The notes under the pieces are model-generated. The model was not told the origin of the DNA, made no database searches, and saw only the letters and a program-made list of their open reading frames with translations. Below are positions 13,901-24,900 of a DNA stretch of 64,000 bases, in pieces. The stretch comes from Dipylidium caninum (Eukaryota; Platyhelminthes; Cestoda; Cyclophyllidea; Dipylidiidae). A program made the position numbers and the translations under genes. Each line of letters begins with the position of its first letter. The stretch's first letter is position 1. The stretch spans positions 201,001 through 265,000 of the forward strand of contig QEYB01000098.1 of NCBI GenBank assembly GCA_017562135.1, given 5' to 3'.

Positions 13901-16804
13901 TCGTATCTAATACTTCTTGCAGACAGTTTCTCAATAAATCCTGAGGACCAAGACTAATGCCTCGACTTGCTGACATCCATTCAAAAAGTAGGGGAAAAAA
14001 GAAGAGCAAAGGACAACGAGTCTTGTCTGAATTGTATAAGCCCTCATCCACATTCCAAAGGATAATGCTTTCTGAAAATAGATAAAACAGTGGCTTCGCA
14101 TAATAGCTTCAGTAGGACGACATATTTATTTCAGCAGCTGGACTCACTGAAAATGCTCTGCGCTAGATGACTATTGCGTGTGTAGCAAGAGTGAAGAAGG
14201 AGTAGAAGGCCGGCGTAGTAAGAACCCCTCTCAATGAAATATCGCATGAAGACCCGTCCCACAACGCCACAACCAATGCCAACGGGATGGATGGAGAATT
14301 CAGCACCTTCTTTGTCGTCATTATAGTCGAGCAAAGCTCGACCAAGGAAAAAGCGGGGGACTTCACTATCCGGTATTGATCTGCAACTTTTTGAATGAAC
14401 AACCCGAATTAAAAGTGACACGAGTTTCATTCTAGAAGTTAGAACTCCGACTACCAACTTACACTGAAGTTTCGTGAAGCCGAAGACATAGAAGCCGGAG
14501 AATTTTAATGGTGCTAGACGCAATGGTGGTAGAAGATGGAGACGCTGATTCTAGACGGAGGAGAAGTTCGATACATCCGCACCCGCATTCCTCTATTATT
14601 AATCAACGAATACGGTTATCAATCACACCACAATATTTATAACTATAGTATATTCCAAAGAAAATTAGGAAATATGCGAGTAGCGAGTGGGCCGAACCAG
14701 AATCCTTAACTCTTAAGGTACATTCGTAAATGTACGTTAGCGTGGAACGGAGCAGCTAAGTTCTATAGGGTAATAATGGCAATGGGACGTGTCGTAAAAA
14801 ATTAAATAACATTGCTGCGGAAATGAGTGTCGCGGTTGTGAACGACAGCGATTATATACAGATAAACAAAGAAGATCTCAAATAATGTAAAATATGGTGA
14901 TGTATGCGAGATAAGTATATTAACCCGGTGCAAGGCAGATACTATCGACGAGGAGTTCTTCGAATACTACAATTTCTTGACTGGGAACAACTCTGAAGAG
15001 GACTTCGACGGCCGACTCCAACGCCCTCATATCTTCTTCAAATGCGACTTTTTCTACAAATGTCCGAAGAGTAGAAAGGACAGTCGAACGTATTTCAGTG
15101 CATGCCTCCATCAGGCAGCGCACTTGCTCAGAGTGCAATGGGAGGAGGTGAAATTCATGTGGCAGGAATCCGCTTGCTACTGCTAGGGCACTTGGTGCTG
15201 CAGAGAAGGCTTGTGGTGGTGGTGGTAGGGGATGGGAAGATGGACCCCAGCGAGGTACTAAAGCAAAGAATAGCAAAAGGAATATGGGATGACTTCTAAC
15301 AGCATTATACTTACTGTTACCCGATGGAGGATGCACAGTCAACTGTCTCAAACGAGAAAAAGCAGAGTGCGACAAACCAGGATCAAGAAAGACAGAGCTG
15401 CGTGGAGAGAGAACCATCAATGGCCCTAGAAGATGAATAAGTGGCGGCGGTTGCGAAGTCCGCAACTGTAACAATTTGTCCTCCATCCAACTTGTCAAAG
15501 AGATGCGCACGGAAGATGCAAAAAAGACACAGCAAAATACGAGATTGGAGAGACCTGCTAATGCCCAGAATCGATGATATTCTACGCTATAAGGCAACTG
15601 CCCAAGTGGAGGTCCGCGTAAACATACGTCCAAGAGACGGCGACAGAATGGTTCAACGACCGACGAAAGCCCGGCATCGGTTACCTGCCTCAGCAACCAA
15701 TTAGCACACCAGTGAGGCTGACAGGCAGCGAAGTCCATTTTGTGATTCATAGAATGTAATGGTGGCGTAGCCATCCTTCTCCACCATCCACGAAAATCAT
15801 GAGGGAGTGAGGCTGCCACCAGGCGCTCAACACAAGAACGACTAGCAAGTCGACCCACGAGACAGGCAAAAACAATACGCAGTAGTTGCTTTACAACCAC
15901 AGAAGACATCCATATGGGGCCTAGAAGACGCATATTGAATCCAATCGGACGTAAATCAGGTAAAAGATCCTCCAGATCTGGGTCTGATTCCTCGATCGAG
16001 GTTCCAGTAACACGTTCAGTGTCCACGTCGTCGCCAAACGCCACTTCGTTTATCGCACAATCGGAGTCACTTTCACTTCTATTACTTTCACTACCGCTGT
16101 CGTTAGTCTCGTCTAATTCAGACACGTCCTCTGCAGTACTTTCGACGTCTGAATGAGGTCGTTTCGTGGTATTATTATTGTTGCTAACGTTCTGGCGACT
16201 GCGAGGCGGTCCACTGCGCATATGCTGTCGAAATTGAGTTCGATTACGTCGGTAACGCGATGCAAATGAGACATCCCGATGGGGAGGGGGCGCGATGGGA
16301 GTCAATATATCCAGGGCAAAACCACAGACATCTGCAACAAAGGATGGGTGTCGCTCATTATGCAACAGACCCACCTCCCGCTTGCATACTTCCATCGACT
16401 AAGCATAAGAGACGTTTATGTTAAATTGCGGAAATAGAGAAAATGGCTTGAAAAATAGACCACAAACCTACTTCTGCGAGAACATTAACAATAAAAGCTT
16501 CTGATGGCAACGCCGAGGGAGGTTGCCAGCGGCGTTTCGGAGGCGAAACTCCCTCACCCATCGGCGGTTGTTGATTTGAAGAAATTGCCTGTAAATGTGC
16601 CACCACGATTGGATGTAAGAAAGCCAGGATAGAGGGGCGGACAGGCGGGCATGATTGAATGAGTGAGGACAGCAATTCGGAGAGATGCTGCCATTCTCCT
16701 GGGGATCGGTTTAAGGGGTGAGGAAGACGTGTGTTTGGATCTGCCTCCGATTGGCAGATGGCAACAAAACGTCGTAACTGGCCCCCAATATTGTTGGCAG
16801 ACAT
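10911..16804 (-). CDS. INTS5: Integrator complex subunit 5, complete gene
   Basis: Ten exons in transcript order: 16472-16804, 14925-16398, 14463-14592, 14148-14431, 13725-14071, 13393-13668, 12698-13337, 12133-12303, 11749-11960, 10911-11522. All junctions are phase-compatible. The total is about 1,490 codons, or about 1,470 if the in-frame 57-bp intron 15258-15314 is removed. The start ATG at 16804 has an in-frame TGA 15 nt upstream, and the frame closes at a TGA at 10911. The N-terminus (PPVRPSILAFLHPIVVAHL), the mid-protein block (LLWLVRHEQKGGD) and the C-terminal LLTPRETAFFLSEIRRSV match, by memory, the layout of animal INTS5, a helical-repeat subunit of the nuclear Integrator complex that works in snRNA 3'-end cleavage and RNA polymerase II attenuation. 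It is longer than vertebrate INTS5 (about 1,020 residues). Extra length comes from a Ser/Asp/Glu-rich insert in exon 2 and a highly acidic tail. The weakest junctions are the GTTAAT donor after exon 2 and the GTCTCA donor after exon 9. Confidence 0.78.
14432..14462 (-). other. INTS5: 31-bp micro-intron of INTS5
   Basis: A GTAAGT donor directly follows ...CATGAAACTTCAGT on the coding strand. Only 31 nt later comes the acceptor CTAACTTCTAG, which also contains a CTAAC branch-point-like motif. Splicing joins exon 3 to exon 4 in phase 2 and keeps the frame open. Without it, exon 3 and exon 4 are in different frames, since 31 is not a multiple of three. Confidence 0.75.
15258..15314 (-). other. 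INTS5: Optional 57-bp in-frame intron in INTS5 exon 2
   Basis: A strong donor GTAAGTATAATG and a pyrimidine-rich acceptor ending CTTTGCTTTAG enclose 57 nt. The segment has no stop and is a multiple of three, so both spliced and retained forms stay in frame. Retention would insert 19 mostly hydrophobic residues between PSGN and PRWG. Confidence 0.55.
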
Positions 16805-19800
16805 CTCAAAAATCTCTCATTGGGTGTGAGAGGTCGTTAGAAATAGAGGACTGAACAATACACATTAAAACAAATAAATATTATTCAATTTAAAATACAT
16901 TACATATTTATATTTATATATACGGACGCACAACTAATGGTTATTTAAATAGACGAGACCGGGTCTAAGGGAATTTGATCATTTATACATTGGCTGTACT
17001 CATTATCGTTACCAGGATCAGAATCTCTTGATACAAGGGATGCTGACCACAAACATCCACAAACTTTGTCATTGTGTGCGATGCGCACCTAGTCATAAAA
17101 TTCTCGGACAGCTCTAAGCAGGATAAGGGCCTTTTTTTGTAACTATCTTAGCTGCACTGTCGCGAAATGTCCTCACCAGCATTGTAATGCACTATTACGT
17201 CTACTCTCCCCCAATCCCCACATTTTCATTCGCATTCCCAGGACATTATGACTACCCCTAAAAAAGGCTTAACGTTTAATTAAAGCCTGCTATTTACAAT
17301 ATACATCACTTACGAACAGAACTGGTAGTCACCCATAACTCGGTAATGACAATTAGCGTCGTCACCAAAGTTTGCTAACATTAAGTGAAAATCAGTCTTG
17401 CTTCGTCTACGTATTGTTTCACCCTAGTGTCGGTTACTCAAGACAATATTGTCACAATGTTTGCTTTGATCTATTAGCTTGACGGAATCAACACCGTTCC
17501 TTGACTTAAGTGAACACACTTTTGCCTCTCACAATTGTTGAGCCTAATTACTTCTCCGAGGTATAATTTGGAAGTGTTATTATGACGATAGGCAAGATGG
17601 TGGAGACCTGAAATGGGCCACAGTACGCTCTATTGACTCCTATAACTGTCAGAGGAAAGGCCCGATTACCTTAAGGGAGACCTCTAATGTACCTTTGGCT
17701 TTGAGATCACATGAAGACTGAATCAAAGCCATACCCTATAGTGCCTTTAAACGTTATCTCAAAATCTCTTGCTGGGTGTGAATATATACATATATTTGGA
17801 CCACAGACCGAAGATTGGATTCCCCTCCAGATATAATGCATTTTTCATTGTGAAATGCAAGGTAATAATTTCTTTGACGAAAATGACCGCGACCTAGAAA
17901 CTCGCATCATGACTAACACAAGAAGTTTTCAAACGAGCATGACAACATGGCATAGGGGCCTTAATGAAGGAGATGCCATATTCGCGGATTATTATATCCA
18001 TTTTTTGGATAATGCACATAGAGCTCTTTTATAGGCTTGTTTGATGACAGTACACTGGTGGGGCGGTAGGTAAATCCTCCTCCGACGACAGATTAACATT
18101 TGCGTTAGTAAAACGTGTTAAACGAATAAATCTATTCATGTTTACATGCGGTATGTAGCCCGAAACACATAATCAGCCATGGTTAGTGTTAAAAAGATAA
18201 CCTTTAATACCAAATATACTATAGGAATCGAGGCATGCCGCACTAAAAAGGCTGTAACGACCAACGTCCCTTGTCATTGTAAACTTTTGCAGATGCTACC
18301 AGTTTTCGATGAATGAAGATAACTAGTCAGGAGAGAACAGAATACGACACCCAAAACAGAAGTTGGCCATTGAGTGGTGTGACAACTGTTTAAATATCCA
18401 CCTCCGCGACTGAATATCTAAGCACCCTAAGATTGGCCAGACAAACGGCTATATGTAGTTACGAAGAACTGTACTGAATTTCTGTTAAACAGTTTATCTA
18501 ACTTGGTTTTAACTGCATGCCTTAATAAGACTTAATTGTATGACATAAACACCTCGACATAAGATGTGGTAAAAACAACTAAGTCGCTGTGGTACGTGTA
18601 GACATGGTAAATTTTGGAATTTCAATGATTATGAAGTACTGGAAAGAAACCTTACGGTTGACTTACGAGCGCCCAAGATATCTATTGAGATGCTCTAAAA
18701 ATACCCTATAGTTTACGAGTCTATTCCCAAAGAGACTTATTATGAGGATCAGTGAGGTGATATAGATTTAGCTGTCCACTGATTCCATGTTCGTACACAC
18801 GGCTGCTGTGACGTTAGCAGATGGGCAAAAATACATCGAAAGTGGTGGTCGTGTTTTCATTGGACAGGTAGAGAAACTGTTACTATCACTTTTTTGATTG
18901 GTTTGAATGACACTCCACGTAACATCAGCTCATAGAGAACTTAATAGAGAAAGTCTGTGACGCGAGCTGCGATGTCGGAAGCCAAAAGTATTTCCTAGTA
19001 ATATCTGTATGAACGTAATTCATAGCATCCAAGATATCCGGAAAAGAAAATATAAGAGTCGCAGTAACATTAAAGATTCCATTTGAAGTAAAAACGGTGA
19101 GTAAATGGATTTTCGCATGCATATGAGATGACACGAGATATCACCTAGGTGAAAAAGAAGGAAGGAGGAAAACAGAAGAGTTGTCAGGTTAAAAGAGAAG
19201 AAGGTCCGAGTTCAAAAGACAGAAGAAGTCTAAACACGATAAGGCCCCGTTAATGGCGGGGGAAAGGGAAAGGGTTGTAAATCGACAGCACACATGCACA
19301 TAATGTACGAGGACCGCCACAAAAGTAAATAATTTAATGTCTCTGTTTCCAAATTCGATTGACTTACTAACGTGATGACGGTGGTGGAGGTTCAATAAAA
19401 CCTAAAATAGTGAAAAAAGTATAAATTGATCATCAAAACGTTAGGCTAGTGACTTCAGTTTCCAAACAGCCAAACAGATACAAGCGGGGTTGTGAGAATC
19501 GTAACGCAAACCAGGTCACGAGATTCACACAAGTCCTTTAGGATCTCTGCATCCTTAAAAGCCACAAGTCTATAGATATGTTTGCCTTTATTCCCTAGAC
19601 TACGAAAAGAATACGTACTAGTCAAAGTGACACCGTAAAAAGGTAGGACTTATGTGGACAAATTTTGAAAGAGCACATCAATTATGAGGTTAGATATGTA
19701 AGGAAGCACTTCAGGACACGGGTTAGCCTAAGTCTCCATCAGCTTACCAAAAGGAAGAGGGGATCCTCAGATTTTCGTCACCTTCTAAGTAAATACGAAA

Positions 19801-20136
19801 AAGATTTTACGCAAGATAATTATCTACTTAAGACAGGTTCGGTAGTAGTAAACTTCACACGTTATCCACAGAAGGGGAAGGAGGAGGATTGATAAACCTA
19901 ACTTAATTTACACCTACTTCTGATAAAAGTAAAATTCCAGTTAATCCTCAGAGCAAGTGAAGGCAATAGTGAAAATTTCGCATTTCTGGGAGCCTGTAAA
20001 CTACACATCTCAAGAGCACCAACCATGGAAGGGCGTTGGAATGAAGTAAGGCGTGAAACCTATGCAGATGATAGAAGTCAAGTGAAAACTAAAAAAAGCT
20101 GGAATGTGGGAAAAATACCAAAGTAACAGTACTCAC
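16805..20136. other. Gap between INTS5 start and last modelled MTSS1 exon
   Basis: AT-rich DNA that must hold the INTS5 promoter and 5' UTR and probably the 3' end of the MTSS1 gene. I searched the minus strand for a WH2-type terminal exon and did not find one. A short candidate end is described among the findings. A minus-strand open stretch at about 19453-19570 of some 37 codons has no recognisable domain. Confidence 0.4.
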
Positions 20137-21968
20137 TTGTGCTCTCGACATCTTCAAAAGCAACGGGTGGGGGTGGATAATCGTGATGCAGTTGTTGTTG
20201 ATGTTGATAGTTGGGATTCTGTTGGCTATGGTTGAGCTGTTGATGATGTCCAAACTGTGGAGTCGAAAAACCATAGTACGACGCACCAGACGCCGAAGGA
20301 ATTCCCGTATGTGGTTGCTGCTGTTGGCTGTAAAGCGGGCGGGTGTTCTTGTTCCTCGCACTAACACCGATATTACTGGTGGTGTTGGCAACAGTCTGCC
20401 TTTGTGGAAGACGGCTTTGGGGGATGCCGTTCTGCGTTGGAGACATTGTCCTCTGAGTCATGGGATTACGTAGACCTTCGGCAAGGAGAAAGGCAAAGCA
20501 TGTTCCAATGTTATTGTCCATTAATACCAGGTATTTCAAGTTGGAAAAAAATCGTCAAAGAATAAGGCTACACTTCAATGAAAGACGTTACAAGCATTTG
20601 TTACACTATGACACACGTAACTAGTTTCTATGATAATGTTTATATATTCACAATCAGGACCAGTTTATATTTCTCGAATAAAAACTTCCAGTCAATACGG
20701 GATCTCCGAAGTTGTTGACAAGCCAAACACCTCATGATTGTCGTCCTTCAAGAATAAAGGAGTTTTGAGGTTAATTGACCTTATTTACATCGATATTAAC
20801 AAATAGGGTTAAAAGCGAGCAGACTCAGATAAGAACGAAAACTTGACCAAAGCCAGAGGTAAAAAGAGTGTGTGATAGTGGGCGCAAGGAAATTCTCAAA
20901 TTTGCGTACTCCTATAACTCTTGCACATAGAGCAGTTGGAATGTCTTCAAAACGACTTTTCCAAACCTACATCACAGTGGAGTAAAGTGTGCAAAATGGA
21001 AGACCCACACTGATAATTTTTTTTCCCCAATATAATAGAAGAATAAAAATGTTTCACAAATTTACGGAAATAATATGGAAGCAATATCGTGGAGACCACG
21101 AGGTTGTTGATATATGTCATGGTACTTTATACCTTTTCAAACGAGCATGAAGAAGTTAAACAGAATGCTTGGTTAGGCACCACTACTGCAGCTATAATTA
21201 TCAATACCAAATAAAACAAATAACGTGTACAGTTGATTTGACTTTGCAATCTTTCCGTTTAAACTACCGGAAAAATCCGCCTAAGAGCTTCATAATTAGC
21301 AGACGGCAATAAGAAATTTAGACGAGATCATTCAAATTGATTGATATTTGACAAATTGAGCGCTCTAGAAACACTCGTTAACTTTTATAGGATTCATAAT
21401 GAGTCTCCCCAAAAAAGGCAAACCATAAGTGACGACCACGCACGCACACACACGCACGAAAGTACATGAGATTATGCTAAGAGAATTCTCAAAAGGTCAT
21501 CTCAACAAGAGGCCAAAATAAATGGTATCGAAGAGTCAAGTGGGTAATGCACCTACCAGAAGAGGAGTGCTGCTGGTGTCGGCGGGCCGCCGCAGCTTCA
21601 ACAGCTAATTGTGCTGCTGCAGCGGTAGTGGCGGTGATAGCGTTACCGCCCGTTGCAACATTCTGCTGCTGTTGTTGTTGCTGAATCTGATGATGCTGTG
21701 AATGCTGAATGGAGCGTGGGTCAGCATAGACGCGTTGAGGATGTTGTTGAACGCCCCGTGGAGCAGCATAGTGGCTATTGCCAGAGGGTTGTTGTTGCGG
21801 TTCCACCTGTTGAAGGTGATTGGGTGTAGGGAAGAAGTTTTGCGACTGCTGAAATTGCTGTGGCTGTTGCTGACACAAGCTAGGCAGTTCTCGACAAACA
21901 CTGCTGGATCGGCGCGGTGGTCGGATGACATTGCCCGTATCGTTAGAGGTTGAAAGCTGGGTGCGAAG
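20137..21968 (-). other. MTSS1: Gln-rich C-terminal exons of the MTSS1-like gene
   Basis: Exon 12 (21557-21968) encodes several Gln runs, including IQQQQQQQNV, then an Ala-rich helix-like stretch and a His/Gln segment. Exon 13 (20137-20475) continues with YSQQQQPH, many Asn/Gln/His residues and a YPPPP motif. Both exons have good acceptors and donors and share phase. The tracts are imperfectly coded (mixed CAG, CAA and CAT), so they are protein-level low complexity rather than a pure CAG microsatellite. Confidence 0.65.
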
Positions 21969-24900
21969 CTGTTGGACGAAGGAATAAAATTTGAACTATA
22001 CAGACTAAGGGCTTAAGTGGTTAATGCAAATGAAGATAAGGCTCACTTCGGTAACCTGAACAATCTACGGGTTGAATTCTATATTAGGAAATGTGCAAGA
22101 GTAGTACTACTAAACACTGAACTTCTTTCAGCGTATTTACAAACTCGTTTCGCACGCCAATTACCATGGGGGGTGGCAATTATTATGGGTTTCGCTCGAT
22201 AACTGGTCAAAAGAAAAAACTTGGGGACTTATTCAAGCTTCACTTATCAGTAACCAAATTGTCTCATCGTCCACCAGTCAGCCTGTCTGGAGTACGAGGT
22301 AGGTTGTCATAGACAAACACTCCTACAAACAAAATCTTAACCGTTTCAGGCAGGCAGTGTGCGCAGAACATGCACAGATTCAGCGGTCACTACCTGAGAG
22401 GGGAGGTGAGAGCAACGGGACGGGAGTGGGGGGGGAGGGTAGGCAGACGAGGTAGTAAAACCCAATATTGCAGCCGTTTAGTCTGATTCCATGATAGTGA
22501 ATTAGACAAATGGTAACACTTGGGCAGTATAAGACCACAGAGTAGCAACCTTTCCTCTTCTTCTGAAGAAGATCCTTCTGCCTTGCAAGTCATTTGTCAC
22601 TGGCGCTAGTCAACCCAAATCGTCTATACAAATGACATGTTGATGTTTATTGGCATGAGGATCTCCCACCCCTACAAGACGACAGCTCCTTCCTACGGGG
22701 AGGCGATAACATGGGCACTGCAGTGTCTGCCCTAAAGAGAAGGGTTATGATTGTGCACTCGTTTTTGCAAAGAATAATAAACAATTTGGCATAGAAGAGT
22801 TCTTGTTCATCCTTCACATAATGATGATACTGAAAGTTTTTATTAACAAACGTACCATTTCATGCCTCTCGGGTCAGCGCATCACTGACAAAGCAGGAGA
22901 GCAGAGATTTTTATATTCAAATAAATCATATGAGATAAAAGAGATAGATCCCTTTAAGAAAAGTGACTAAAACCATCCCAGGATATTTAAAGTAATGAAA
23001 GGATGCAAAGGTGAGCACCATTTTACTCACAGTAGCGAAATTAGCAATAGAAAACCCATTGTAAAACATTGAAATTAAGGAGTTTTAAACAACTCTCGGT
23101 AGAGCGGCTGTTAGAAGGGGAGGGAACCACTGGGAACTGAGAGGCAGTAGAAAATCCGACCAAAATTATTTTTGACGAAGTTGTACTTAGAGAAGTCGTG
23201 ATACAACTCGACTTTCAGCTTTTTAAGGTCACTAGTCCCATTTTTGTCCTTTTAATAACAGAAGGGGGGGGGGTCTGATCATAGAGGCTGCCCTAAGAAA
23301 TGTTCCAGTCTTTTTGCCTCTCTCAGCCATTAGAGATGTGTCTGCAGCATATGCATTCATAAAATTTTAAGCGGTACTAGCTGAAAGAAATGTATCATGG
23401 GTAAAAAATTCCTACGTCACTAATACTACTGCAAAACTAAAAGGTATAAAGGTGAGGCTCTCCTCTCACAAGGAAGTACGAATTCCCTTAGTGTGGTGAA
23501 CCTAAGCTCCTTTTGGACTCACGAAGTGGAAGTCAATCAAGAAGTGGCATTAGCTCTTCAGGTCGTAAGATCATGATTTACCCAAAATTTTGACGAAATA
23601 GTAGACTTTCAGGAATGTTGCGGAAGTCGAAAAAATAAGAATCGATTAGAGATGAATAAATAAGACGATAAAGTGAAACTTGGTATCGGCTTGACGCCCA
23701 CATCAAATCATTAATACTTTAATTAGGAAGTTACTGCCAGAGGGTAAAGGGACACAGTTTTTCCAGCTAGGATTGCAAAATCGTAATTTTAAGGGCCAAA
23801 AATCGAGGTTTCGTTATCCTTCTTGTTCCTATATGGCTTTTGCAGCATCCCTGCTGTCAAAGGCTGATAATGTCACTGACAACCGACTACCCTAACCTGA
23901 ACAACTGAAGTTCTGCCTAAAAATGAGACTTAAATTTAAGAATAAAGAAAGTTTGTGGTTGCGACTCAAAATATAATTTTAGAAAGAATTTGCGACACTC
24001 CTGAGTAAGGAAAGAGGAAAAACCATGAGTCACAGCGTATAAGCGCAACAACGAGTGGGTTTATTTACCCATATGGAACTTTAATTGCGACGAAAAGTAT
24101 TAAGACTGCGATTACTAATGCTGTTCAACATACAGGAGCTCGCCGTCCAGGTCCCGGCGTCATGGGTGTTTGTTTAGAGCCACACCCATAACCGGTATCC
24201 ATATCCATAGAGGTAGCCACCCCTGCCGCAGTTTCTGCAGAAATTGGCGTTGTGTTCAACTGAAACATGGATCCGCGCATGAGATTAATACCCGCCGTGC
24301 GTTGTTGCGATTGTGCCTGTTGCTGCGGTCGCCTTCGGCGAAAGGTGGAAGTATTCCCTCCACCAGCCCTTCCTCCGATGTCGGTCCCTTCCATACCGGG
24401 TACAGGCACTAATGTCGATGGTGGAGGAGATTCAGCCCGACACCCAGTCAATCCATGCCTAAGAGGGAGTCCGTCGACGTTCGAAAAGATTGCATCTATG
24501 CGAGACCGAGCTGAAGTCAAAGGAGAGGAAGGCCTTGAATCAAAACCACATAAAGACGTGATAACGAGAAGTTAGGGAAAGCAAATATGAAACCCTTTTA
24601 TTTGACTGTATGCGGTTCCCTTTCTGCTAAATTCGCATTACTATCCTCCCGGTTGTTTTGTTTGCCAAAGCTTCGCTCCACATATTGAGTGAATACGATA
24701 TTCCAGGTTTGGATTTAACAGTCTCACTGTTATATCTAAATAAACTCACATTTACTTAATACGCTGCAGTTTACGTAATAAGTGAAAAGGCGGTCGAGTC
24801 TAAGAGTGTGCTTTATAACACATTTGGTAAGGTCAACATCCGACAACATTTTACCAACGCAAAGACTTCATGATGACGGATTAGTCATTCGATCAAAACT

